Source of the DNA: 0-14-0-20-45-22 sp041645495
GTDB lineage: Bacteria; Fidelibacterota; UBA2242
NCBI GenBank assembly: GCA_041645495.1
Contig: JBAZPZ010000009.1
Span: 1-37,494 of the forward strand
Direction of reading: 5' to 3'
DNA: 37,494 bases
Within the stretch, counting starts at the first letter, position 1, and each line of letters begins with the position of its first letter. The translations under genes were made by a program, and so were the position numbers. Below are positions 16,704 through 25,030 of this stretch, piece by piece. The notes under the pieces were generated by a model. That model worked only from the letters and a program-made list of their open reading frames with translations, had not been told where the DNA came from and made no database searches.

Positions 16704-18544
16704 AGAGAGCGATTGTTTTACTGGCGGTTTTATTTCTGAGCGCGCCTTCCGGAGCGCAGACGGAGATCGACGAGATAATTTCGGAAGGTCTTCTCGTGCC
16801 GGACGACGTTTCCGAGGAAGAACTTCAAACCCGATTGGACACCTATACCGAAAATCGGATCGTCTGGCGAAAAGCGTCACGTTCCGAAATCGATGAACTT
16901 CCGATCTCGGTCGATCTGAAAGAGCGTCTCGTTCTGTTTTGGAAACAAAAACAGGCAGTGACTTCCTGGAGCGGTTTTGCCCAACGCGGCGGATTCGATG
17001 AATCGGAAATGAAAGTCATCCGATTTTTCTTTCGAATAGAGCCGGAATCGCCAGCAACGGGACAAGTTCAGGTTTATCTTTCGATGAAGGCGGATACTGC
17101 GCGGACGTCCGTCTCAAAGACGCTCGTTAAAAGTCGTTACCAGACGGCGAACGGCTGGTTTGGCGGAATCGTGACGGAAACGGATGCGGACGAACCACAG
17201 GTCGCGGATTACGCCAATTGGACGATCCGCAGTCCGCTTTTCCGGGAACGATGGCGAATCGTCGCCGGCGCGTACCGCATCAACTGGGGACGAGGATTGA
17301 TGGTGTCGTCCAATCTGATGGGAAGTCGCAGTACCGATCCGGTTCAGAACATCACGCCGGAGCGGACGGTTTTGGCGAACTATCAGGGGACGGACGAAAA
17401 TCGGTTTTTGTTCGGAGGTGCGGTTGAAATGCGGCTGAAGTCATTAACGGTCGAAGCGTTTTATTCGCGTCATTTTCTGGATGCGGTCGTCGAGAACGGA
17501 ATTGTTAAAAACCTTCGGACGGACGGGCTTCATGTGACGGAATCCGCACAAGCCGCCAAAGACGTTTTACGCGAAACGGTGATCGGTTCGGGCTTTCGGT
17601 ACGGAAACGATGTGCGGGAGTTCGGTATTTTCGTGGTTCGGCGGCAGTTTCCGATTCCTGCCGAATTTCAGGATATGAAAAAAGGTCTGACCGGTTTTTC
17701 GGCGTTTCACAAAATTGAATCGGCAGATTATCTGTTGGCGGGCGAGATGGCGAAAAGCGTTCCCGGCGGTTGGGCATTTGTCCAAAGTGCTGTTCGGCGG
17801 ATCGGAAGCGCGTCGCTTGTAGTCAGCGCGCGATATTTTTCGCCCGATTTTCACGCTTTGATGGGTTCCTCGGCACTCACATCATCCGGAGTTGCGAAGA
17901 ACGAAAGTGGAATCAATTCCGGCATACGATTCCGTCTGCGCCGCGGCTGGTGGTTGTCCGGCTATGCCGATTTTTTCCGTCAGGTTCGAACGGAAGAGCC
18001 GGGCGTCCCGCCGGAGAAAGGAACCGAGATCGTCGCGGCTTTCGGCAGACATTTTCGAAAAGAGAACCGGTTTGACGTTAAGTTCAGACGCATTCGCGAA
18101 TGGGAATCGCTTTCAGGAGAACCGACGACTGAGCGGTTTCAGGCGAATGCAACCGGCGTTTATTCTATCACGGAAAACATCAAACTGACCGGTCGGTTGA
18201 CGCATGTTCGGAATCTGAAAACGAAGACCGAAAACGGGTCGGCAGTCGGACTTTCTGCCGATTTGAAAATGTCGAAAAACCGGCGAATTGGCGTCGGAAC
18301 GACACATTTCTACGCCATGTCGTCCGGTGCGAAAGTCTATCTTTACGAGCCGGGAATTCCGCTTCGATTCAACATGGCGATGCTGACCGGAACCGGATTT
18401 CGGTATTTTGTCGTGTTACGAAAGCAAGTGCGGGATCGGTTCGATTTTAGTATGGCGTTTAAGGGTCAGCAATCGCAGACTCGTACCGATGCCGGATGGA
18501 AAAATCGGGTGTGGCTCGAACTCCAGATGTTAGTTGATTTATGA
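16700..18544 (+). CDS. Helix-hairpin-helix protein with predicted outer-membrane barrel
   Basis: 614 aa from ATG 16700, which overlaps the stop of the PorV-like gene and opens with a signal peptide (AIVLLAVLFLSAPSGAQ). The open frame runs further upstream, but that part is antisense-like noise. Residues ~45-110 look like a ComEA-type helix-hairpin-helix (VWRKASRSEIDELPIS...FAQRGGFDESEMK). The rest is a long series of amphipathic beta strands (RSPLFRERWRIVAGAYRINW, IGSGFRYGNDVREFGIFV, LWLELQ-like end) typical of a large barrel. Such HhH-plus-barrel proteins recur in FCB genomes. A role in DNA uptake is possible because of the ComEA-like part, but is unproven. Confidence 0.7.
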   Translation: MKRAIVLLAVLFLSAPSGAQTEIDEIISEGLLVPDDVSEEELQTRLDTYTENRIVWRKASRSEIDELPISVDLKERLVLFWKQKQAVTSWSGFAQRGGFDESEMKVIRFFFRIEPESPATGQVQVYLSMKADTARTSVSKTLVKSRYQTANGWFGGIVTETDADEPQVADYANWTIRSPLFRERWRIVAGAYRINWGRGLMVSSNLMGSRSTDPVQNITPERTVLANYQGTDENRFLFGGAVEMRLKSLTVEAFYSRHFLDAVVENGIVKNLRTDGLHVTESAQAAKDVLRETVIGSGFRYGNDVREFGIFVVRRQFPIPAEFQDMKKGLTGFSAFHKIESADYLLAGEMAKSVPGGWAFVQSAVRRIGSASLVVSARYFSPDFHALMGSSALTSSGVAKNESGINSGIRFRLRRGWWLSGYADFFRQVRTEEPGVPPEKGTEIVAAFGRHFRKENRFDVKFRRIREWESLSGEPTTERFQANATGVYSITENIKLTGRLTHVRNLKTKTENGSAVGLSADLKMSKNRRIGVGTTHFYAMSSGAKVYLYEPGIPLRFNMAMLTGTGFRYFVVLRKQVRDRFDFSMAFKGQQSQTRTDAGWKNRVWLELQMLVDL

Positions 18545-18575
18545 GGCGGGAGTTTGTAACTTCACGGCGATTTTG

Positions 18576-20162
18576 ATGAAGCTGAAACTGACTATTCTCG
18601 CCGCCTTTCTGATTTTCCTGTCCTCAAGGAGTTTTTCCCAGAACCTGATCTTCGTCAATCCGGCGCCGAAAAATCCGCACGTCGAAGTAAAAATCGTGAA
18701 CATCGGGCAGATTGATTATTTTTCACTTCAGGATATGGCAGACGCCTTTGACGTTCGGACGTACTACCGGAAAGAGACCGGCAAGATACTGGCTTTTTTC
18801 CCGGGGCGAAAAGTCAAATTATCCGTCGGAAGCAGTTTCGTCGCTTTCGACGAAATGATGATGCAGATGCTCGGCCCGGTCGTACTGGTCGATCAGGACG
18901 CTTTTGTTCCGCTGACCTCATTTTTGGAATTGATGAACGAATACGTCATTTCCGATCTTAGATATTCCGTCAAAAAAGGAAAATCGTCCTTTAAAGCAAC
19001 CGAATATTCTCCGCCGGTTCTGGAAACGGTCGTACAACCGCCATCAAAAGAGACGAAACCCGCGGAACCGGTTCGGCGCAAGTCTCTGACGGAGATTTCC
19101 TATCAGGAAAAAGCCAATGGAATTTTGATTTCGGTAGACGCGGACGGCGGCGGCTTCCAGGATTCCGATCTTTCTTCTTTTTTTCAGGGTGAAGAATGGT
19201 TTTATGTGACGATTTACGGCGCCGAATGCGATTCCGCAAAATTGTCGAAGGACTATCCGTTTCCCTCAATCGAAAGAATCGAGGCTGTCACACAGGCGAA
19301 CTCCGTTCAGATTTCTTTGAAACTCGGCCGGAAGTTTAGTTCGGCAAATGTTCACTACGATGCGACGACGCATCAGGTAATGGTATCGCTCCAGTTTCCG
19401 CTCAACCGCGACATCCTCAAAAAGATCGAATCGGCGAAAGATTCGTGGAAAATCGATACCATCGTTTTGGATGCAGGGCATGGCGGGAAAGACATCGGCA
19501 CGCCGGGACGATGGGGACTCGATCCTGAAAAAGAGATCGTTCTGGACGTCGTTCTCCGACTTGGACGGCTTTTGGAAAAACGGAAGGATCTGAAAGTCGT
19601 CTATACCCGTGATCGTGATGTGTTCATTCCCCTCTGGAAACGAACCGATATTGCCAATAAAAACGACGGAAAACTGTTCCTGAGTATTCACGTGAACGCT
19701 GTCCCGAATCACAGCAAATCGCCAGAAGGGATTGAACTTTATTTGCTGAGTCAGGGCGAGCGATCGAAGGAAGCGGTTCATGTCGCCCAGATGGAAAACT
19801 CGGTGATCCAGATGGAAGAGGCGCAGGATAAGGAAAAATACAAAGGTTTCGACGATTCCTCTTTCATTCTCGCTAACATGGTGCATTCGTCCTATATGCA
19901 GGACAGCGAAAAATTTGCCGAACTTTTTTCGAAGAATATCACCAGTAAGATCCAGCAGAAAAACCGGGGCGTCAAGCAAGCGAATTTTTATGTGTTGATC
20001 GGCGCATCCATGCCGAAAGTACTCGTCGAACTCGGTTATAACACCAGCCGTTCCGAAGCCGAATTGCTGAACCAGCCGCGGCATCGGCAACTGCTGGCCG
20101 AAACGTTATATAAAAGCATTATTGAATTCAAGGAGTTAAGTGATAAAACCATCGAGCAATAA
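18576..20162 (+). CDS. N-acetylmuramoyl-L-alanine amidase (AmiC-type, Amidase_3)
   Basis: Periplasmic zinc amidase that cleaves the lactyl-amide bond of peptidoglycan stems during cell separation; 528 aa from ATG 18576, which places a signal peptide (TILAAFLIFLSSRSFSQ) at the N-terminus. A TTG at 18534 would add 14 residues and is not favoured. Residues ~20-130 resemble a copper-amine-oxidase-N-like domain (SLQDMADAFDVRTYY, VPLTSFLELM). An AMIN-like beta region is at ~175-280. The catalytic domain shows His302 in LDAGHGGKD, Glu318 in PEKEIV, His in SIHVNA and Glu in VLVELGYNT. The gene overlaps murI by 23 bp. Reaction and location are well supported. Confidence 0.9.
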   Translation: MKLKLTILAAFLIFLSSRSFSQNLIFVNPAPKNPHVEVKIVNIGQIDYFSLQDMADAFDVRTYYRKETGKILAFFPGRKVKLSVGSSFVAFDEMMMQMLGPVVLVDQDAFVPLTSFLELMNEYVISDLRYSVKKGKSSFKATEYSPPVLETVVQPPSKETKPAEPVRRKSLTEISYQEKANGILISVDADGGGFQDSDLSSFFQGEEWFYVTIYGAECDSAKLSKDYPFPSIERIEAVTQANSVQISLKLGRKFSSANVHYDATTHQVMVSLQFPLNRDILKKIESAKDSWKIDTIVLDAGHGGKDIGTPGRWGLDPEKEIVLDVVLRLGRLLEKRKDLKVVYTRDRDVFIPLWKRTDIANKNDGKLFLSIHVNAVPNHSKSPEGIELYLLSQGERSKEAVHVAQMENSVIQMEEAQDKEKYKGFDDSSFILANMVHSSYMQDSEKFAELFSKNITSKIQQKNRGVKQANFYVLIGASMPKVLVELGYNTSRSEAELLNQPRHRQLLAETLYKSIIEFKELSDKTIEQ

Positions 20163-20991
20163 ACCGTTGTCAAAGTCGGATTTGAGCAACCTTCCCATCG
20201 GTGTGTTCGATTCCGGTTTGGGCGGACTGACCGTCGTGAAGCAGATTTTTTCCCGCCTGCCGAACGAGTCGATTCTCTACTTTGGAGACACGGCGCGGGT
20301 TCCGTACGGGAGCAAAAGCGTTCACACCGTTCAGAAATTTTCTCTGCAGATCGTGCGGTTCCTTCAGGAGAAAGGCGTCAAGATGATCGTCGTCGCGTGC
20401 AACACGGCGTCGAGCGTCGCGCTGGACGTTTTAAAGGAATCGACGAATCTTCCCGTTGTCGGCGTGATCGAACCCGGCGCGCGCGCGGCGCTGGCAGTTA
20501 CAATTCGCAGTCGCGTCGGCGTCATCGGAACGACCGCGACAATCTCGACCGGAAAGTATGCCGAAATTCTGAAACACAAAACACCGGACATTTTCGTGGA
20601 ATCGGTCGCCTGTCCGCTGTTTGTTCCACTTGTGGAAGAAGGCTGGACGGATTCGCCGGTCACCGAGCAGGTGGCGCGGATTTATCTGAAGCCACTCATC
20701 GAAAAAAATATCGATACGCTGATTCTCGGATGTACGCATTATCCGCTGATCAAGAAAATTATCCAAAAAGTCGTTGGCTTTGACGTCCGGATCGTCGATA
20801 CGTCGGTTGAAACGGCTGTCGATGTCGAGAATATCCTGAAAGAATACGTCCTGTTGAACACCGGAATCGGTCAGCCGCGCCATCAATTCTATGTCAGCGA
20901 CTTTCCTCAGAAGTTTGAAGAAATCGCCGACCGGTTTCTCGGCCAGTCGCTCCCGGATGTCAAATGCGTTTCTCTGGACGACCCGCTCTGA
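20140..20991 (+). CDS. murI: Glutamate racemase
   Basis: Cytosolic racemase supplying D-glutamate for peptidoglycan, 283 aa. The GTG start at 20140 follows AGGAG (20131-20135) and lies inside the end of the amidase gene. Motifs: IGVFDSGLGGLTV with the first acid residue, YFGDTARVPYG, the first catalytic Cys in ACNTASS and the second in LGCTHYPLI. The stop overlaps the folC start (TGATG). Amidase and racemase in one overlapping unit make a small cell-wall operon. Confidence 0.96.
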   Translation: MIKPSSNKPLSKSDLSNLPIGVFDSGLGGLTVVKQIFSRLPNESILYFGDTARVPYGSKSVHTVQKFSLQIVRFLQEKGVKMIVVACNTASSVALDVLKESTNLPVVGVIEPGARAALAVTIRSRVGVIGTTATISTGKYAEILKHKTPDIFVESVACPLFVPLVEEGWTDSPVTEQVARIYLKPLIEKNIDTLILGCTHYPLIKKIIQKVVGFDVRIVDTSVETAVDVENILKEYVLLNTGIGQPRHQFYVSDFPQKFEEIADRFLGQSLPDVKCVSLDDPL

Positions 20992-22289
20992 TGAATCCGT
21001 CTTTGGCTCCCGGCAACATCGAATCGTCGCTAAATTTTCTGTATTCTCTGAATAAAAAAGGCATTCGCCTCGGATTGGAGCGGATTCGGGAATTGTTGAA
21101 TCGGCTTGACGATCCGCAAAACGCATTTGCCAGTATTCATGTCGCCGGAACGAACGGTAAAGGATCGATCTGTGCTGTCATTGCGTCCGTTTTGGAGTCG
21201 GCCGGTTTCCGGGTTGGACTCTACACTTCGCCGCATTTGCTGAGATTCAACGAGAGAATCCGGGTCAACGGCGCGCAGATCGCCGATGGGGAAATGGCAT
21301 CCTTTGTGGAGCGTTCGCATCGCTGGATCGTCGAACTCGATTGTACGTTCTTTGAGGCGACGACGGCCCTGGCGCTGGTGTATTTCCGCGAGAAAAAAGT
21401 CGATTATGCAGTGCTGGAAGTCGGAATGGGCGGCCGGTTCGATGCGACGAATGTCGTAACGCCGGTACTTTCCGTGATAACGCCGATCGGAAAAGATCAC
21501 CAGGAATTCCTTGGGAAATCGTTGCGGCAAATTGCAATGGAAAAAGCCGGAATCGCCAAACAGGGCGTTCCCTGCGTGGTTTCCAAACAGCCGCCGTCCG
21601 TTTTGTCTATTATTAAACAGAATTTGGAGATCAACGGCGCCGGATTTTTCTATGCGCCCGATCTGTGCAAAGTTCGGCGGACGAAAATGACGGCGCAGGA
21701 GCAAACGGTGAATATCCGCTACGACGACCTTTCGCTTGTCGGAGTTCGGTTTCCCTTGATCGGCGATCATCAGGCGCTGAACCTTCAGACGGCGCTGGCG
21801 GCGATCGCATCGTTGAAAAACGAGTGCCTGACGGCAGAAGTTATCCGTCGTGGGATCGAATCCGTCATCTGGCCGGGGCGTCTGCAAATCCTGTCGAACG
21901 AGCCGCTCGTTTTTTACGATGTCGGCCACAATCTTCACGGCATCCGTCGCGTCGTTCGGACGTTGATGCAGATATTTCCTCAAAAAAAGATCGACACGTT
22001 CGTCGCGTTGGGAAGAACGAAGAATTATCGAGCGTTAGGCGAATCGCTGAATCGCCTCGGCGGAAAGGTTTATCTTTCGGAAATTCCCTGTCAAGATTCC
22101 GTTCCGGTTGACGAGTTGAAAACCGATCTGGTCAGGCACATTCCGGAAGGCAGGATTGTAACAGGAGGCGCTCCGTCGGAATTGTTACATGAAGCGGCTT
22201 GTCAAATTCGGCCAGATGAAGTTCTGTTAATTATTGGAAGTCATTATTTGGCGCCGCTGGTTTTGCCTATTTTCAAAAAAAATATTTGA
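20991..22289 (+). CDS. folC: Bifunctional folylpolyglutamate / dihydrofolate synthase
   Basis: ATP-dependent ligase adding glutamate to folates, Mur-ligase fold, 432 aa. ATG 20991 is chosen because it overlaps the murI stop and matches the family opening (SSLNFLYSLNKKGIRLGLERI); an in-frame ATG at 20964 would only add nine residues. Motifs: P-loop VAGTNGKGS, TSPHLLRFNERI, EVGMGGRFDATNV, ITPIGKDHQEFLG with AMEKAGI, and the C-terminal YDVGHNLHGI. Whether it also makes dihydrofolate is not decided by sequence. Confidence 0.95.
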   Translation: MNPSLAPGNIESSLNFLYSLNKKGIRLGLERIRELLNRLDDPQNAFASIHVAGTNGKGSICAVIASVLESAGFRVGLYTSPHLLRFNERIRVNGAQIADGEMASFVERSHRWIVELDCTFFEATTALALVYFREKKVDYAVLEVGMGGRFDATNVVTPVLSVITPIGKDHQEFLGKSLRQIAMEKAGIAKQGVPCVVSKQPPSVLSIIKQNLEINGAGFFYAPDLCKVRRTKMTAQEQTVNIRYDDLSLVGVRFPLIGDHQALNLQTALAAIASLKNECLTAEVIRRGIESVIWPGRLQILSNEPLVFYDVGHNLHGIRRVVRTLMQIFPQKKIDTFVALGRTKNYRALGESLNRLGGKVYLSEIPCQDSVPVDELKTDLVRHIPEGRIVTGGAPSELLHEAACQIRPDEVLLIIGSHYLAPLVLPIFKKNI

Positions 22290-22313
22290 CGTTCTAAAAA
22301 TATGCTTTAAATT
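22286..22313 (+). promoter_or_regulatory. Putative promoter of rho
   Basis: TTGACG (22286-22291) overlaps the folC stop, and TAAATT (22308-22313) follows after 16 bp. The -10 is identical to that of the enolase promoter. This leaves a leader of about 80 AT-rich bases before rho, which could take part in autoregulation. Confidence 0.45.
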
Positions 22314-22403
22314 TCGCAAAGTTTTTAATGATATGTTTTTTCTGACCTACCTAAGAACTAAAAATCACACAGATTGTAACTAATCGCATTTAAGGAACAA
22401 ATT

Positions 22404-23663
22404 ATGGAAAAAGAGCTGACAATTACCGAATTGCAGGCAATGAAAATCAAAGAGTTGACCGATTTAGCTCTGAAGTTGGAGATACCGGATTGCACGGGAT
22501 TAAAGAAATTGGACTTGATCTACAAAATCATGGAGGCGGCGGCGCGGAAAGAGGGACACATTTTCGCGCAAGGCGTTCTTCAGGTTATGGATGAAGGTTT
22601 CGGATTCCTGCGGTCGGAGAACTTCAGTTATTTATCCGGCCCGGATGATATCTATATTTCGCCGTCCCAGATCAAACGGTTCGGACTTCGCACCGGTCAT
22701 ATCATTTCGGGAGAAATCCGCCCGCCGAAAGATAACGAGCGATTCTTTGCACTGTTGCGGGTTGACGCCGTCAATATGATGGATCCCGATGAGGTAAAAA
22801 ACAAGAAATTGTTTGATACATTGACGCCGCTCTATCCGCAAAGCCGGATTCAATTGGAAACGGACTATAAGAATAATTCGATGCGGATCATGGATTTGCT
22901 TTGCCCGATCGGAAAAGGCCAGCGCGGTCTCATCGTCGCTCAGCCGAAAACCGGAAAGACGACTCTCCTTCAGCAAATCGCCAACAGCATTACGACAAAC
23001 CATCCGGAAGTCATTTTGATGGTTTTGCTGATTGACGAGCGTCCGGAAGAGGTCACCGATATGGAGCGTTCGGTCAAAGCCGAGGTCATCAGTTCCACGT
23101 TCGACGAACCGCCGGAGAGACATGTACAGGTCGCCGATATGGTTCTCGAAAAAGCCAAACGCATGGTCGAACTCGGTTATCATGTCGTTATTTTACTGGA
23201 CAGCATCACGCGTCTGGCCAGAGCGCATAACGCGGTCGTTCCGCACAGCGGCAAGATTCTGTCCGGCGGTATCGACGCCAACGCCCTCCATCGTCCGAAA
23301 CGCTTTTTCGGATCGGCCAGAAATATCGAAGGCGGCGGAAGCCTGACAATTATCGCCACGGCGCTGATTGATACAGGTTCGCGCATGGACGACGTCATTT
23401 TTGAAGAGTTCAAAGGCACCGGCAACATGGAATTGGTTTTGGACAGACGCCTAAGCGATCGCCGCGTCTTTCCGTCGATGGACGTCAACCGTTCCGGCAC
23501 GCGAAAAGAGGAATTGCTCCTTTCTGCAGCCGAACTCGCGCGCGTTTGGATTTTGCGGAAACTTCTGAGTGAGATGAATCCAGTCGAAGCTATGGAGTTT
23601 CTGCTGGAACGCATGAGACGCTCTAAGAGCAACCGCGAATTCCTGAAGTCGATGAACCAATAA
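22404..23663 (+). CDS. rho: Transcription termination factor Rho
   Basis: Hexameric RNA-dependent ATPase/helicase ending transcription, 419 aa, normal length. The N-terminal Rho-N helical domain covers ~1-47 (LKKLDLIYKIME). The cold-shock-like RNA-binding domain at ~50-125 contains GFGFLRSENFSYL. The ATPase core has Walker A in AQPKTGKTTLL, Walker B VVILLDSITRLARA, the Q-loop region SGKILSGGIDANALHRPKRF and the R-loop. AAGGA (22392-22396) precedes ATG 22404. It is flanked upstream by its own probable promoter. Confidence 0.98.
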   Translation: MEKELTITELQAMKIKELTDLALKLEIPDCTGLKKLDLIYKIMEAAARKEGHIFAQGVLQVMDEGFGFLRSENFSYLSGPDDIYISPSQIKRFGLRTGHIISGEIRPPKDNERFFALLRVDAVNMMDPDEVKNKKLFDTLTPLYPQSRIQLETDYKNNSMRIMDLLCPIGKGQRGLIVAQPKTGKTTLLQQIANSITTNHPEVILMVLLIDERPEEVTDMERSVKAEVISSTFDEPPERHVQVADMVLEKAKRMVELGYHVVILLDSITRLARAHNAVVPHSGKILSGGIDANALHRPKRFFGSARNIEGGGSLTIIATALIDTGSRMDDVIFEEFKGTGNMELVLDRRLSDRRVFPSMDVNRSGTRKEELLLSAAELARVWILRKLLSEMNPVEAMEFLLERMRRSKSNREFLKSMNQ

Positions 23664-23708
23664 TTCCGGGCGACCGGCCGATTGAGACAAAGGAAGCAAA
23701 CGCCGGAA

Positions 23709-23726
23709 AAGCCGATATTTCGGCTT
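23709..23726. repeat. Hairpin between rho and rpmE, near-copy of the 15871 palindrome
   Basis: AAGCCGA (23709-23715) pairs with TCGGCTT (23720-23726) around a four-base loop. No U-run follows, so it is not a classical intrinsic terminator. The core differs by one base from the palindrome at 15871-15884. Confidence 0.5.
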
Positions 23727-23791
23727 GTAAATCTCTTGTTGGACGTTGTAAATTCACCCGCTTTTTAGAACGATAAAAAAGGAATTTTATT

Positions 23792-24004
23792 ATGAAGCCG
23801 AAAATTCATCCGAAATATGAAACTGCCAAAGTCTCCTGCGCCTGCGGAAATACATTTACCACCCGCTCGACATCCGGCGACATCAAAATTGAAATCTGCT
23901 CGGTTTGCCATCCGTTTTATTCCGGAAAGCAAAAGCTGATCGACTCTGCCGGACGGATCGAGAAGTTCAATCGCAAGTACAAAAGAGACGCTCAGAAAGG
24001 CTAG
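23792..24004 (+). CDS. rpmE: 50S ribosomal protein L31, zinc-binding type
   Basis: Ribosomal large-subunit protein of 70 aa. It is the Cys-containing form: two Cys in SCACGN and two in ICSVCHPFYSGKQ can hold zinc, so it may be replaced under zinc starvation by a Cys-free paralogue if the genome has one. AAAGGAA (23778-23784) precedes ATG 23792. It ends just before an intrinsic terminator. The rho-rpmE-DUF1385-prfA-prmC order is common in bacteria. Confidence 0.96.
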   Translation: MKPKIHPKYETAKVSCACGNTFTTRSTSGDIKIEICSVCHPFYSGKQKLIDSAGRIEKFNRKYKRDAQKG

Positions 24005-24018
24005 CGACTCATTCCTAT

Positions 24019-24056
24019 ATAGCGGCTTATTCTCTTGGAGAAGGGCCGCTATTTTT
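24019..24056 (+). terminator. Rho-independent terminator after rpmE
   Basis: ATAGCGGC (24019-24026) pairs with GCCGCTAT (24045-24052), enclosing an inner stem TTCTC/GAGAA, and is followed by TTTTT. It ends only six bases before the next start codon, so the DUF1385 gene needs read-through or its own start within this DNA. Confidence 0.88.
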
Positions 24057-24062
24057 ATATCT

Positions 24063-25019
24063 ATGGCACAAAAAATATTAGTCGGCGGACAAGCAGTTAT
24101 TGAAGGCGTAATGATGCGCGTGCCCGGTTCTTATGCAACGGCCGTTCGTAAACCGGACGGTCAGATCGAGATCGAACGCCGCGATTTTGTCTCTGTGACC
24201 GACCGAATCCCGCTGCTAAAAAAGCCGTTTTTACGCGGTTTGATCGCCTTGTTTGAATCGTTGAAGATCGGCATGGGAACGTTGCAATTTTCGGCGGACA
24301 TCGCCATCGCCGCAGAAGATCAGGCAAACGGCAAAGAATCGAAACCCGTCAGCAAATTGGGCAACGCGCTGATGTACGTCTTTGCGTTCGGATTGGCGTT
24401 TTTATTGTTTGGCGTCGCACCGCTATTTCTGACGACAAAACTGCTCGCCATCGAACGGAAAGCGTTCGCGTTCAACATCGTTGCCGGTTGCTGGCGAATC
24501 GTATTTTTTCTCGTCTATCTCTGGCTGATTTCATTGATGAAAGACGTCAAACGCCTGTTTCAATATCACGGCGCCGAACATAAAGTCGTCTTTGCCTTTG
24601 AAAACGGACGCGAACTGACAGTTGAAAATACGCGGGATTTTCGAACATTCCATCCGAGATGCGGCACGAGCTTCATCTTTATCATTCTGCTGGTTTCGAT
24701 TCTCATGTACGCCGTGATCGATACGGCGATCATTTTTGCGATCGGGAGAATTTCGCTGGGAATCCGCATCGTTTTTCACTTGATCCTGTTGCCGTTGGTT
24801 TCCGGCGTCGGTTATGAATTTTTAAAACTGACCGCCAAACATCAGGACCAAAAATGGGGACAATGGCTTTCCGCTCCGGGGCTCTGGCTTCAAAGAATTA
24901 CCACTCAACCGCCAACAGACGACCAGATCGAAGTGGCGATCGAGGCATTGAAAGCCGCGTTCGGCGATAAATTTGCCGAATATGCCGGCAAGAAATTTTC
25001 GGCGGAAGCCGTCGATTAA
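24063..25019 (+). CDS. DUF1385 family membrane protein (YqhQ-like)
   Basis: Conserved inner-membrane protein of unknown function, 318 aa. The family opening GGQAVIEGVMMRVPG follows directly after ATG 24063, which fixes the start although no Shine-Dalgarno is seen. Two segments near 100-125 and 140-160 and two more near 200-255 are hydrophobic. The characteristic YHGAEHKVVFAFENG lies between them, with HPRCGTSF after it. The gene sits between rpmE and prfA, its usual neighbourhood. It starts immediately behind a terminator hairpin. Confidence 0.88.
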   Translation: MAQKILVGGQAVIEGVMMRVPGSYATAVRKPDGQIEIERRDFVSVTDRIPLLKKPFLRGLIALFESLKIGMGTLQFSADIAIAAEDQANGKESKPVSKLGNALMYVFAFGLAFLLFGVAPLFLTTKLLAIERKAFAFNIVAGCWRIVFFLVYLWLISLMKDVKRLFQYHGAEHKVVFAFENGRELTVENTRDFRTFHPRCGTSFIFIILLVSILMYAVIDTAIIFAIGRISLGIRIVFHLILLPLVSGVGYEFLKLTAKHQDQKWGQWLSAPGLWLQRITTQPPTDDQIEVAIEALKAAFGDKFAEYAGKKFSAEAVD

Positions 25020-25030
25020 CGGGAAGAATT

